From an uncultured Clostridia bacterium (GTDB taxonomy: Bacteria > Bacillota > Clostridia > Oscillospirales > Acutalibacteraceae), in the NCBI GenBank assembly GCA_944380885.1, contig CALWIZ010000001.1, forward strand, positions 62,001 to 126,000: a stretch of 64,000 nucleotides of DNA, written 5' to 3'. Every line of letters begins with the position of its first letter. Position 1 is the stretch's first letter. The notes beneath the pieces were generated by a model. It worked only from the letters and a program-made list of their open reading frames with translations. It did no database searches and was not told the DNA's origin. Shown here one piece after another: positions 26,411-34,808 of the stretch. A program made the position numbers and the translations under genes.

Positions 26411-26412
26411 AA

Positions 26413-26754
26413 TCAGAACATTCCCGGCAGATTAAGTCCGCCCGTGATAGCGCCCATTTCTTCCTCAGAATTTTTGACGGCGTTTCCTATTGCCTCATTA
26501 ACGGCTACCGTAATAAGGTCCTCAAGCATCTCGCTGTCGTCCGGGTCTATTGCTTCCGGTTTTATCTTTATGCTTTTTATCATATGCTTGCCGTCCACGG
26601 TTACCTCAACCATACCGCCGCCCGAAACCGCGGTGTACTCGCGCTGCTCAAGGTCGCTCTGGAGCGCCGCCATATCCTCCTGCATTTTCTGTGCCTGCTT
26701 GAGCATCTGGTTCATATTTCCCGGACCGCCGGAATTTGGTATTCTTACTTTCAT
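26413..26754 (-). CDS. ybaB: YbaB/EbfC family nucleoid-associated protein
   Basis: 113 residues, small dimeric DNA-binding protein. N-terminal Met/Asn/Gln-rich stretch [20 protein letters not shown], then the core [20 protein letters not shown] and a C-terminal helix with [17 protein letters not shown]. Standard length and standard place between dnaX and recR. Confidence 0.95.
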   Translation of the reverse strand: MKVRIPNSGGPGNMNQMLKQAQKMQEDMAALQSDLEQREYTAVSGGGMVEVTVDGKHMIKSIKIKPEAIDPDDSEMLEDLITVAVNEAIGNAVKNSEEEMGAITGGLNLPGMF

Positions 26755-26770
26755 ATCTGTTCTCCTCGGT

Positions 26771-28456
26771 TTAATTTATTTCAAGATTTTTAAGCTTGTC
26801 CGCCAAAGCGGCAAGCGGGTCTGACTCTTCAGTCTGCTTCGGAGGGGTATAAGGGCCTAACTTGTAGGTCTCGCCGAGCACTGTCCGTGCCGCCGCCCTT
26901 ATGCGGTCCCTGTAAACGCCGCCGCTGTTTATAAGCGAGCGGAACTGGCTGTTGGGCGCGTCTATAAGCAGATACTGTCCCTTTATATATGCCGACGAAT
27001 CCTTAAGCACTCCGGCTATAAGCGGACAGGAGGTTTTTAGAATTTCCACCACGTTACGCCATTGCTTTACAGGTGTGAGCGTGCCGTCTGTACGAGTTTC
27101 AGTCTGAATGCTGTCAGCCTCGTTGTGCGCGGAGGGTTTTGAGGGCGGCTCCGGATGAGGTGTTTCGTCTCCGGCACCGTTATTTTCTGAATCTTTGGTT
27201 TCAGAATTTTTATTTATAATACTGTTTCTGTCTTCAGCAATATGATCATTTCTGTTCTGCGTGTTCTGTTGTCCGGTTTCTGCGGTTTCCTTCCGGAATT
27301 GCGCAGCCGGCGCGCTGTACGCCGCTTTTTCAAGCGCCCGCACCCGAAGCTCAAGCGATGAAATGTCAGAAGACAAAGCGGGCGAGCAGAGCTTTATAAG
27401 TGTCATTTCCATCTCACAGCGGCGGTTGCCCCTCTGCATTAGAGCGCTTGCCGACTGGAGCGCGGAAAGGGTTCTCATGATGTCTCTTAGCTCATAGTCC
27501 GCAGCCTGTTCTTTCAGTTTTTCAAGTCTTCTTGCCGAGCACACTATGGGTAAAGCCGCGCTTTTCACGGTTTTTATTATCATCAGGTCACGGTAATGGG
27601 ATATAAGTCCGGCGATAAGCCTTGTCATATCAACCGATTCCGAATAAAGCCGGTCGGTAAGCGTAAGGGCTTTTTCGGCGTCCTGCGCTTTAATATAATC
27701 CGCAAGCTCGGAAAGGTAATCGGTTCCTGCCATTCCGCATACGTTTTCAACCGTTTTTTCATCTACGGTACTGCCGTTTGAAATACATAAGTCGAGTATT
27801 GAAAGCGCGTCCCTCATTCCGCCGTCGGCTGCTGCGGCTATAAGTCTTGCGGCATCGGGCGTTACGGTAAAGCCTTCTTTTCCTGCTATATACTGAATTC
27901 GGTCACAGATGCTGTCCGGGTCTATGCGCCTGAAATCAAACCGCTGGCAGCGGGAAAGTATGGTCGCAGGAAGCATATGCACTTCTGTGGTGGCAAGAAT
28001 AAATATAACGTGCGCCGGCGGCTCCTCAAGCGTTTTGAGCAGGGCGTTGAAGGCGTCGGTCGAGAGCATATGGACTTCGTCTATTATATAAACCCTGTAT
28101 TTCGAGACAGAAGGGGTAAAAGTCACCTTTTCGCGCAGCTCACGGATATTGTCAACGCCGTTGTTTGATGCTGCGTCTATTTCCACTATATCGGTATTTT
28201 CGCCGCTTGCCGCCATCCGGCATGCCTGACATTCAAGACAGGGATCCCCGTCCTTCGGGTCAAGACAGTTTACGGCTTTGGCAAGAATTTTAGCGCAGCT
28301 CGTTTTTCCGGTTCCCCTTGTTCCGGTAAAGAGGTAGGCGTGAACCGTTTTGCCCGCCGAAAGCTCGTTTTTAAGCGTTTCGGTTATATGCTCTTGACCT
28401 ATAACGTCGGAAAATGTCTGCGGACGGTATTTCCGGTAAAGCGCCTGATAAGCCAT
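26771..28456 (-). CDS. dnaX: DNA polymerase III subunits gamma and tau
   Basis: 561 residues; the clamp-loader ATPase and, through its C-terminal part, the link between polymerase and helicase. Walker A GTRGTGKTSCAKILA, zinc module CLDPKDGDPCLECQAC, DEVHMLS Walker B and SRCQRFDFRR sensor region. A low-complexity hydrophilic linker (about residues 385-455) precedes the tau C-terminal domain. The start at 28456 (MAYQALYRKYRP) has AAAGGGGG upstream; a longer frame would enter the SRP RNA. No A-rich slippery frameshift site was noticed. Confidence 0.96.
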   Translation of the reverse strand: MAYQALYRKYRPQTFSDVIGQEHITETLKNELSAGKTVHAYLFTGTRGTGKTSCAKILAKAVNCLDPKDGDPCLECQACRMAASGENTDIVEIDAASNNGVDNIRELREKVTFTPSVSKYRVYIIDEVHMLSTDAFNALLKTLEEPPAHVIFILATTEVHMLPATILSRCQRFDFRRIDPDSICDRIQYIAGKEGFTVTPDAARLIAAAADGGMRDALSILDLCISNGSTVDEKTVENVCGMAGTDYLSELADYIKAQDAEKALTLTDRLYSESVDMTRLIAGLISHYRDLMIIKTVKSAALPIVCSARRLEKLKEQAADYELRDIMRTLSALQSASALMQRGNRRCEMEMTLIKLCSPALSSDISSLELRVRALEKAAYSAPAAQFRKETAETGQQNTQNRNDHIAEDRNSIINKNSETKDSENNGAGDETPHPEPPSKPSAHNEADSIQTETRTDGTLTPVKQWRNVVEILKTSCPLIAGVLKDSSAYIKGQYLLIDAPNSQFRSLINSGGVYRDRIRAAARTVLGETYKLGPYTPPKQTEESDPLAALADKLKNLEIN

Positions 28457-28494
28457 AAAATCCCCCTTTACAATAAAAAACTTGCGTACTTGAA

Positions 28495-28608
28495 TGTACG
28501 AATGAGCCGATTTACTGCGGCGCACGGGACAAACTGCTTAATGCTGCTCGGTTCCCCGCCTGACATGGTTCGCAGCGCCCCGTCGCACAGGACCCGCCCA
28601 TTCGCACA
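28495..28608 (-). ncRNA. ffs: Signal recognition particle RNA (4.5S/small bacterial type)
   Basis: Minus-strand sequence contains GGGTCCTGTGCG, CCATGTCAGG, a GGAA tetraloop within CGGGGAACCG, and AGCAGCATTAAGC, the domain IV core that binds Ffh. The ends pair through TGTGCGAATG / CATTCGTACA (one G-U). It sits directly upstream of dnaX, the usual Firmicutes place. A short hairpin (CGTAC...GTACG, 28484-28500) followed by a T-run on the minus strand may end it. Exact ends are uncertain by several nt. Confidence 0.88.
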
Positions 28609-28641
28609 CTCAAATACGCAAACGCATATTTTTGTTAATAC

Positions 28642-28670
28642 ATTCTATCATATTTCTTGTATTTTTACAA
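28642..28670 (-). promoter_or_regulatory. Predicted promoter for the SRP RNA (and dnaX read-through)
   Basis: Minus-strand TTGTAA (28670-28665), 17-nt spacer, TAGAAT (28647-28642), about 30 nt before the RNA. Confidence 0.55.
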
Positions 28671-28687
28671 TAGTAAAACATAAAATG

Positions 28688-28716
28688 TTGAAAAAAATTC
28701 ATAATGCTGATATAAT
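28688..28716 (+). promoter_or_regulatory. Predicted promoter for the hexapeptide-repeat / Nudix / zinc-finger gene unit
   Basis: TTGAAA (28688-28693), 17-nt spacer, TATAAT (28711-28716). With the start near 28723, the TTG at 28754 gets a normal leader, whereas the ATG at 28736 would be nearly leaderless. Confidence 0.65.
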
Positions 28717-28753
28717 TGCAATGTATAATCGTAAAATGAAAGGTGTGAGTTTT

Positions 28754-29428
28754 TTGAAGGGAATAACCGTAAAGGAGCTTTTCAGCCTGCCGGACTGTCC
28801 GGCGTCGAGGCTCCTTTCACGCGTCACGTATCCGTTTGAAGCGCTTGCTTTGATAAGCGATTTTATAAAAGAGACAGGACCTAAGCTCGACCCGGATATA
28901 TATGAATATAAGGGCGATTTTATCTGGATAGCGAAATCGGCGGTAATCGCGCCGTCGGCAAGCATAGCAGGGCCCTGCATAATAGGTGAGCGCACAGAGG
29001 TTCGCCACTGCGCTTTTATAAGGGGAAGCGCGCTTGTCGGAAATGACTGTGTTGTTGGTAACTCAACAGAGCTTAAAAACATTATACTTATAGACAGCGT
29101 GCAGGTTCCGCATTACAATTATGTCGGTGATTCGGTGCTCGGCTCTCATTCGCATATGGGAGCGGGGGCGATAACCTCAAATGTAAAGTCAGATAAAACT
29201 CTTGTTGTGATAAAGTCGGGAAATGAGCGGATTGAAACAGGAAGAAAAAAAGTGGGCGCGGTGCTCGGCGACTTTGCCGAAGTCGGCTGCGGCTCGGTGC
29301 TCAATCCCGGAACGGTGATAGGAAAAAACACAAATATTTACCCGCTTTCATCTGTGCGGGGCGTCATACCGGAAAACAGTATATTAAAAAACTCCGGCGA
29401 GGTTGTAACTAAGCGTAATGAGTGTTGA
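28754..29428 (+). CDS. Left-handed beta-helix (hexapeptide repeat) protein, sugar-nucleotide acyltransferase-like
   Basis: About 224 residues from the TTG at 28754 (GGTG ribosome site 8 nt upstream; an in-frame ATG at 28736 is the alternative). The body is a hexapeptide-repeat helix: IAPSASIAGPCIIGERTEV, GNDCVVGNSTELKNIILID and FAEVGCGSVLNPGTVIGKN. It resembles the acetyltransferase half of GlmU, but no nucleotidyltransferase domain is present. HYNYVGDSVLGSHSHMGAG holds His residues in GlmU-like positions. Function is probably acyl transfer to a sugar nucleotide, but the acceptor is unknown. Overlaps the Nudix gene by 11 nt. Confidence 0.75.
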   Translation: MKGITVKELFSLPDCPASRLLSRVTYPFEALALISDFIKETGPKLDPDIYEYKGDFIWIAKSAVIAPSASIAGPCIIGERTEVRHCAFIRGSALVGNDCVVGNSTELKNIILIDSVQVPHYNYVGDSVLGSHSHMGAGAITSNVKSDKTLVVIKSGNERIETGRKKVGAVLGDFAEVGCGSVLNPGTVIGKNTNIYPLSSVRGVIPENSILKNSGEVVTKRNEC

Positions 29429-29942
29429 AATTTGGGATATACTTGACGAAAACGGAAATAAAACCGGCAGGACGACTTTACGGGGCAGATGTATGCTGAA
29501 ATCGGGAGAATATCATCTTGTAGTGCATATATGGATAGTGTCGGCTAAAGGCAGCTTTCTTATACAGCGCCGCGCAGAGGATAAGAAGCTGATGCCGGGC
29601 GAATGGGCGGCGACGGGCGGCGCCGCGGTTTCGGGCGAGGATTCGTTCGAGGCGGCAAGACGTGAGCTTTTTGAGGAGCTCGGCATTGAGTCAGACGAAA
29701 GCAGTCTTAAAAAAATAACCCGCATAAAGCGCCGCAATTCGCTTGTGGACATATGGGCGATAGTCTGCGATATACCCGAGGACCGGCTTGTGCTTCAGCG
29801 TTCTGAGGTCGCAGAGGCAAAATGGGTCACCTCGGCAGAGCTTGACCGTATGATAAGAAACGGAGAGTTTCATAACTACGGCAGGGAATATTTTGACAGT
29901 GTTTTTGAAAAAATCAGGGAACTCGGAGGAGCCGTTGTATGA
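29418..29942 (+). CDS. Nudix hydrolase
   Basis: 174 residues. A full Nudix box G-x5-E-x7-RELFEELGI lies at about residues 55-77 (GAAVSGEDSFEAARRELFEE), in the order seen in IPP isomerase-like and YfcD-like Nudix proteins; the N-terminus EIWDILDENGNKTGRTTLRG is typical of those. It would hydrolyse a nucleoside diphosphate-linked compound; substrate unknown. Overlaps both neighbours (11 nt and 4 nt), so it is translationally coupled. Confidence 0.92.
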   Translation: MSVEIWDILDENGNKTGRTTLRGRCMLKSGEYHLVVHIWIVSAKGSFLIQRRAEDKKLMPGEWAATGGAAVSGEDSFEAARRELFEELGIESDESSLKKITRIKRRNSLVDIWAIVCDIPEDRLVLQRSEVAEAKWVTSAELDRMIRNGEFHNYGREYFDSVFEKIRELGGAVV

Positions 29943-30880
29943 GTCTTAAAACAGAGGGCGTAAGCTGTGTAAGGTGTCACGCCTATCTCTTTCCCGAAGA
30001 CGATATAGTTTACTGTCCGGTCTGCGGCGCTCCCCATCACAGGGAGTGCTACGAGCAGCTCGGTCACTGCGCCTTGGAGGAATTTCACGGAACCGACAGG
30101 CAGTATGATATTGTAAAGGCAAAGGAAGAGGAACGCCGGGCAGCAGAGCCTGAAAAAGAAACGGTGGGCGAAAACGCGGAAGGACAGATAACCTGCCAGA
30201 TGTGCAGGAACAAATACGATTTTTCTCTTAACGCCTGCCCGAAATGCGGAGCGCCGAATATCGCGAAGGCGGGCGGCAGCTTTGTCAGCTTTGATTTTTT
30301 AGGCGGAGTACCGGCGGACTACGATATAGGCGACGGTATCACGGCGGACGAGGCAAAGCGTTTTGTGGCTGCCAATACTCCGAGATATATACCCAAATTC
30401 GCGGTGATGAACAGCAAGAACCGTGTTTCATGGAACTGGATGGCGTTTTTCTTCCCGTGCGCGTGGATGCTGTCGCGTAAAATGTACAAAAACGGTATAA
30501 TAACCGGATTGCTCAGTGTCATAGCGAGCCTGTTTTATCTTCCGCTCAACAGCGCGATTTACAATATCGGCTTTAACGGCGCGCAGACCTATGCTGATGT
30601 TTTGAGAAACTTGCTTGAAAGTCTGCCTCAGATAGGAGTTGCGGTAATGATTTTCGCGGCGCTCGGCTTTGTTTTCAGTATAGCTATTCGTGTAATAAGC
30701 GCGCTGTTCGGCGATTATATGTATAAAAATTACACCATAGCCTCAATTAAGAAGATACGGGCGGAAAGCGAGGATATGGACGATGATTACCGCAAAATGG
30801 GCGGTGTGAATATTTTCCTGTTTCTGATAGGATTTATAGCCGTTCAGAATCTGCCGGCGATCATTGCGATGTTCATTTAG
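29939..30880 (+). CDS. RING-like zinc-finger membrane protein with DUF2628 domain
   Basis: 313 residues. N-terminal metal site with C10, C13, C26, C29, His33/34, C37 and C44, the spacing of the prokaryotic RING family. A second Cys4 ribbon (CQMC...CPKC, about residues 86-107) follows. The C-terminal half has a DUF2628-type core (SWNWMAFFFPCAWMLSRKMY) and four membrane segments. The overall build suggests a membrane protein with cytoplasmic zinc modules that recruit a partner. ATG overlaps the Nudix stop by 4 nt; a paralogue follows 12 nt downstream. No known function. Confidence 0.75.
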   Translation: MSLKTEGVSCVRCHAYLFPEDDIVYCPVCGAPHHRECYEQLGHCALEEFHGTDRQYDIVKAKEEERRAAEPEKETVGENAEGQITCQMCRNKYDFSLNACPKCGAPNIAKAGGSFVSFDFLGGVPADYDIGDGITADEAKRFVAANTPRYIPKFAVMNSKNRVSWNWMAFFFPCAWMLSRKMYKNGIITGLLSVIASLFYLPLNSAIYNIGFNGAQTYADVLRNLLESLPQIGVAVMIFAALGFVFSIAIRVISALFGDYMYKNYTIASIKKIRAESEDMDDDYRKMGGVNIFLFLIGFIAVQNLPAIIAMFI

Positions 30881-30892
30881 GGGGATAACTTT

Positions 30893-31828
30893 ATGGATAA
30901 TAAAATTTGTTCCGAATGCGGTACCGAAAATGAGGCAAAGTATATTTACTGCAAAAACTGCGGAGCGCCGCTTGTCCTTAAAAACGAGAAATTTCAGAAA
31001 CAACCTGAGAATGAAACGGCAGATAAAGCGGCGGGTGCTCCGGAATTCAACGGATATTCCGATGCAAATACACAGCCGGAAAACAATACAGGCGCAGATT
31101 CTTACGGAACTGCTCAGGAATACGGCGGAAATCAGTCTGAAAGCTCGGGCGGCGGAAATTCGGGATTTGCGCAGGGAGTTTATTCTGCTGAGCCTTCCGG
31201 CGCGCAATACGGCATTGATGGTATTCCGGCGGAGGATATAGCTTTTTTTGTAGGAAAAAAAGCGGGGGATATATTGCCTAAATTCACATCTATGGAGTTC
31301 TCCGGCTCAAAGGTGTCATGGTGCTGGCCGGCGGCGCTGCTTGGCTTCTTTTTCGGCCCTATGGGAGCGGCAATATGGTTTTTGTACCGTAAAATGTATA
31401 AAATAGGTGCTTTGCTGCTTGTTCTCGGCGCGGCGCTGACATTCTTTCTCGCCGCTCTTTCATACAATCCGTCGGCTGTCGAAACAGATGATTTGTTTGA
31501 CGCGTTTACTTCGGGCGATGTTGATTTGTTAGATGACCTTTTAATAGGTGAAGAAACTGTACTTTCCCGTGTGGCGGATCTTATTGATATGGCAACGGGT
31601 GTAGCCTGCTGCATACTTTCGGGAATTTTCGGTTTTTACGCATACAAGGAACACTGCGTAAAGGCAATACGTAATTACCGTATGACGGGCATTGACCCGA
31701 GATATTACAGGATAGGGCTTGCGTCGGTCGGAGGAGTGTCCGGCGGTATGGTGGCAGTAGGAATAGTGTGCATTATAGTTGCGTCAAATATCAGCACACT
31801 GATAACCTATTTAATGTCGTTTATCTGA
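30893..31828 (+). CDS. Zinc-ribbon membrane protein with DUF2628 domain (paralogue of the preceding gene)
   Basis: 311 residues. Begins with one zinc ribbon, CSECGTENEAKYIYCKNCGAP, then a long disordered linker rich in Gly, Asn, Gln and Ser (about 40-105). The DUF2628 core SWCWPAALLGFFFGPMGAAI followed by WFLYRKMYKIG and further membrane segments matches the preceding protein in order, so the pair probably arose by duplication; the RING-like module is missing here. Starts 12 nt after its neighbour. Role unknown; both precede galU in the same direction. Confidence 0.75.
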   Translation: MDNKICSECGTENEAKYIYCKNCGAPLVLKNEKFQKQPENETADKAAGAPEFNGYSDANTQPENNTGADSYGTAQEYGGNQSESSGGGNSGFAQGVYSAEPSGAQYGIDGIPAEDIAFFVGKKAGDILPKFTSMEFSGSKVSWCWPAALLGFFFGPMGAAIWFLYRKMYKIGALLLVLGAALTFFLAALSYNPSAVETDDLFDAFTSGDVDLLDDLLIGEETVLSRVADLIDMATGVACCILSGIFGFYAYKEHCVKAIRNYRMTGIDPRYYRIGLASVGGVSGGMVAVGIVCIIVASNISTLITYLMSFI

Positions 31829-31847
31829 TATATAATTAGGAGAGAAT

Positions 31848-32717
31848 ATGAAAATTAAAAAAGCTATAATTCCCGCGGCAGGGCTAGGCACACGCGTGCT
31901 GCCTGCCTCAAAGGCGCTTCCCAAAGAGATGCTGCCGATTGTCGATAAACCGGCTATTCAGTATATAGTCGAGGAGGCGGTACGCGCCGGTATAACCGAT
32001 ATCCTTATAATAACCAACCGCGGAAAGGGCGTTATCGAGGATCATTTTGACCATTCGATAGAGCTTGAAGCGATGATCGAAAGGCGCGGAAACACCGAAA
32101 TGCTCAAAACATTAAGGGACGTCGCCAATCTCGCGAATATTTATTATATCCGTCAGAAGGTCACAAGGGGACTGGGTGACGCGGTTTTAAGAGCGAAGGA
32201 ATTTGTCGGTTCAGAGCCTTTCGCCGTGCTTTACGGCGACGATGTCATTATAGGCGAGCCTCCGGCGATAGGCGAGCTTTGCGAAGCGTATGAAAAATTC
32301 GGGAAAAGTGTTGTAGGAATCAAAGAGGTAAGTGATGAGTTTATCGTAAAGTACAGCTCGCTTAAGGTCGAAAAGCTTGACGAAAAAAATTACTCGGTCA
32401 CCGATATGATAGAAAAGCCCGCGCTTGAGGAAAAATTCTCAAATTTCTCGATTCTCGGCAGATGCGTTCTTGACAATGAGATTTTCGATATACTTGAGAA
32501 AACGCCTTTAGGGGTAGGCGGCGAGCTGCAGCTTACCGACGCTATGCGGACGCTTGCGCTTAAATACGGAATGATAGGCGTAGATTTCAGCGGCGTGCGG
32601 TACGATATGGGCAATAAATTCGGGATACTCAAAGCCAATATTGAGGTGGGACTATCTCACCCCGAAATAAAGGAGCAGCTAAAAGATTATATCAAGGAGC
32701 TTGCGAAAACGCTGTGA
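31848..32717 (+). CDS. galU: UTP-glucose-1-phosphate uridylyltransferase
   Basis: 289 residues. Makes UDP-glucose from UTP and glucose-1-phosphate for wall, capsule and glycolipid sugars. Nucleotide-binding N-terminus IPAAGLGTRVLPASKALPKE, followed by VDKPAIQYIVEEAV, LYGDDVIIGE and the sugar-binding EKPALEEKFSNFSILGRCVL. The substrate is supplied by the phosphoglucomutase and glycogen phosphorylase in this window. Overlaps the HAD gene by 4 nt. Confidence 0.95.
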   Translation: MKIKKAIIPAAGLGTRVLPASKALPKEMLPIVDKPAIQYIVEEAVRAGITDILIITNRGKGVIEDHFDHSIELEAMIERRGNTEMLKTLRDVANLANIYYIRQKVTRGLGDAVLRAKEFVGSEPFAVLYGDDVIIGEPPAIGELCEAYEKFGKSVVGIKEVSDEFIVKYSSLKVEKLDEKNYSVTDMIEKPALEEKFSNFSILGRCVLDNEIFDILEKTPLGVGGELQLTDAMRTLALKYGMIGVDFSGVRYDMGNKFGILKANIEVGLSHPEIKEQLKDYIKELAKTL

Positions 32718-33397
32718 ACGGAACATATACATCTCTTTTACTCGATTTGGACGATACCCTGCTTGATTTTAAAATGGCAGAAGCTCACGCTATAAGGAAT
32801 GTGCTTTCCGCGAACGGTCTTCCCTGTGATGATGAGGCGGTAAAAACCTATTCCGCCGTAAATAAGAGCTACTGGGAGCGGTTTGAGCGCGGCGAAATAC
32901 CGAAAAGCGCTATTTTTACCGGAAGATTTGAGACCTTGCTTAAAATATTCGGCAGGACAGGCGACCCTGCGGCGCTGTCGGCGGAGTATGCCGCCGGACT
33001 TTCCGAGGGTTATTTTACAGTAGAGGGCGCATTTGAGATTCTCGATTATTTAAAAGAAAATGGCTATATGCTTTACGCCGCCACAAACGGGCTTTCCTCC
33101 ACCCAGTACCGCCGAATAGCCGGCTCGGGACTTGAACCGTATTTTGATATGGTGTTTGTATCGGAGGACGCGGGTTATCAGAAGCCGGAAAAGGGTTATT
33201 ACGATTATGTTATTTCAAAAATACCCGAAAAAGACCGGTCAAAAATGCTTATCGTGGGGGACAGCCAGAGCTCTGATATTTTGGGCGGGATAAACGCCGG
33301 GATAGACACCTGCTGGTACAATCCGTCAGGCGCGAAGCCGAAATACAGCTCGAAATATGAAATTTCAAGTCTTTTACAGCTAAAGGAAATACTTTAA
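32714..33397 (+). CDS. HAD-superfamily phosphatase (YjjG-like)
   Basis: 227 residues from a GTG at 32714 overlapping the galU stop (GTGA). Motif I LLLDLDDTLLDF gives the catalytic Asp pair; a cap domain follows; motif II is YAATNGLSS and motifs III/IV are KPEKGYYD and VGDSQSSDILGGINAG. These fit the YjjG-type noncanonical pyrimidine nucleotidase family, but the substrate is not readable from sequence. Ends at a strong terminator. Confidence 0.9.
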   Translation: MNGTYTSLLLDLDDTLLDFKMAEAHAIRNVLSANGLPCDDEAVKTYSAVNKSYWERFERGEIPKSAIFTGRFETLLKIFGRTGDPAALSAEYAAGLSEGYFTVEGAFEILDYLKENGYMLYAATNGLSSTQYRRIAGSGLEPYFDMVFVSEDAGYQKPEKGYYDYVISKIPEKDRSKMLIVGDSQSSDILGGINAGIDTCWYNPSGAKPKYSSKYEISSLLQLKEIL

Positions 33398-33432
33398 AAA
33401 ATCCCTGCCGTTTTTTAGTCGGCAGGGATTTT
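33398..33432. terminator. Bidirectional intrinsic terminator between convergent genes
   Basis: Perfect 12-bp stem AAAATCCCTGCC / GGCAGGGATTTT with an 11-nt T-rich loop, placed directly after the HAD gene and before the end of the convergent YcxB-like gene. Confidence 0.85.
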
Positions 33433-33470
33433 GACTGTTTATTAAAATTAAATTTACTTTTTGCTTTGCT

Positions 33471-34136
33471 CTATATACCGCTGAATGTGAAAATGATACA
33501 AATTAGCGCCACAGATATAGTATAGGCGGTAGATATCAGAAGAAAAATAAATGAGAGCCTGCGGCTGTTTGAGCAGTCAATAAATTTTTTCTTTTTCACC
33601 ATAGGGCATTTTTGAATAAGAAACGCTTTTACAGCCTGAGGGTCTGCGTTGAGAGCGATTTTGTTCAAATCTAAATATAAATTGTACTGCAAGCGCATCA
33701 GTAAGAGATTATCGGTTTCAAATAAACCATTTATCTGAAAATAAAAAAATTCCCTTTTGTTTTTACCGAATGATGATAGAATCTTATCCTCATAAAGTTC
33801 TGTTATCTGTCTGTGTTCACTTCCGTATGAAAGCATAGTTCTTTGAAAATTTATCTTTGCCGCATTTTTAATGTTGAAATACATTACATACATTAAAACA
33901 GTAAAAAACACAGAGTAACCCGCCGTGGTATCATAATTCCTGTCGATTAGATTAACAAGGCAGTAAAGAATATTGACAATGGTAAAAATAATGGTGAAAT
34001 TCTTTACTTTGCTGTACGATACTTCGGAAAATTCGGAAAATAATCTTTCATCAAAAGTGCTTTCACTGGTATAAAGCGGTGTTTTGATTTCTTCGGGTAT
34101 TTCGCTACCGTTAAGTTCAGGAGCGTTTTCGTTCAT
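33471..34136 (-). CDS. YcxB-like membrane protein
   Basis: 221 residues. Two closely spaced transmembrane segments (about 47-85), a middle domain resembling the YcxB C-terminal fold (ITELYEDKILSSFG, FYFQINGLFETDNLLLMRL, KKKFIDCSNSR), and a final membrane segment at about 200-220. The N-terminal 40 residues are polar and acidic. The family has no established function. It uses more A/T-rich codons than most neighbours, so it may be more recently gained. Same direction as the phosphatase gene, 66 nt downstream of it. Confidence 0.6.
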   Translation of the reverse strand: MNENAPELNGSEIPEEIKTPLYTSESTFDERLFSEFSEVSYSKVKNFTIIFTIVNILYCLVNLIDRNYDTTAGYSVFFTVLMYVMYFNIKNAAKINFQRTMLSYGSEHRQITELYEDKILSSFGKNKREFFYFQINGLFETDNLLLMRLQYNLYLDLNKIALNADPQAVKAFLIQKCPMVKKKKFIDCSNSRRLSFIFLLISTAYTISVALICIIFTFSGI

Positions 34137-34202
34137 TGCAAGCCCTTCTTTCCTTATTTTAGGATAAATTGCCTTGTCAGTGCTTTTATTTCTGATGAGA
34201 AA

Positions 34203-34808
34203 TTATATTATGTCGTACACCTCGACCGCTCCGCTTTTATGGTAAAGCGAGGGCGTGATAAGCAGGGAATAGCCCCTGCCGTTATCGGAGGTCCATTCCA
34301 CCGGCCTGCGGTGGGGCAGGGCGCAGACGCCAAGCAGCATCATTATAGCGCCGCCGTGCATTATTATTCCGGCTTCGGTAATACCGTCGTTCGCCATATC
34401 TATAACTATCCTGTTAAAGGCGACACACAGCCGCTTTATAAATTCCGAATTATCCTCGCCTCCGGGCGGGGCGGACAGCTTGCCCGATGTCCACGGAAGA
34501 AAATCGGGGTTTCCCTCAAGCTCCGCTGCGGTTTTGCCCTCAAATGAGCCGAAATCGTATTCCCTTAAGTCATCGACAGGTATAATGTCAAGCTCCGGAT
34601 AAAGCACCGCGCCGGTCTGGCGGCAGCGCAGCATCGGGCTTGAGTAAAGCCGCTCGATTTCAGGGTATTCTATATCGTCCTTCAAAAGCCGGAGCTCGTT
34701 TAAACCCTCGGGCGACAGCGGCAGGTCGGTGCGGCAGCCTATGTACTGCCCCATGTAATTGGCGTCGGTCGCGCCGTGGCGTATTAAATGTATTTTAAGT
34801 GTTTTCAT
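34203..34808 (-). CDS. Histidine phosphatase family protein (phosphoglycerate mutase-like)
   Basis: 201 residues. Catalytic RHG in HLIRHGATDANYMGQYIG, then LPLSPEGLNEL, SSPMLRCRQTG and the second His in IMHGGAIMMLLG. The length and the N-terminal pattern fit the CobC/PhoE-like phosphatase branch, not the 2,3-BPG mutases. No cobalamin genes are next to it, so alpha-ribazole phosphatase activity is not supported here. Overlaps hemW by 14 nt, so it is translated in the same unit. Confidence 0.9.
   Translation of the reverse strand: MKTLKIHLIRHGATDANYMGQYIGCRTDLPLSPEGLNELRLLKDDIEYPEIERLYSSPMLRCRQTGAVLYPELDIIPVDDLREYDFGSFEGKTAAELEGNPDFLPWTSGKLSAPPGGEDNSEFIKRLCVAFNRIVIDMANDGITEAGIIMHGGAIMMLLGVCALPHRRPVEWTSDNGRGYSLLITPSLYHKSGAVEVYDII

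Noticed and set aside
28340..28753. N-terminal extension of the hexapeptide-repeat protein through the SRP RNA region.
   Set aside because: The extension runs antisense to dnaX and the SRP RNA and past its own promoter; the start at 28754 has a ribosome site.
34203..34808. Alpha-ribazole phosphatase (CobC) of cobalamin synthesis.
   Set aside because: Only the general histidine-phosphatase motifs are visible, and no cobalamin genes are adjacent.
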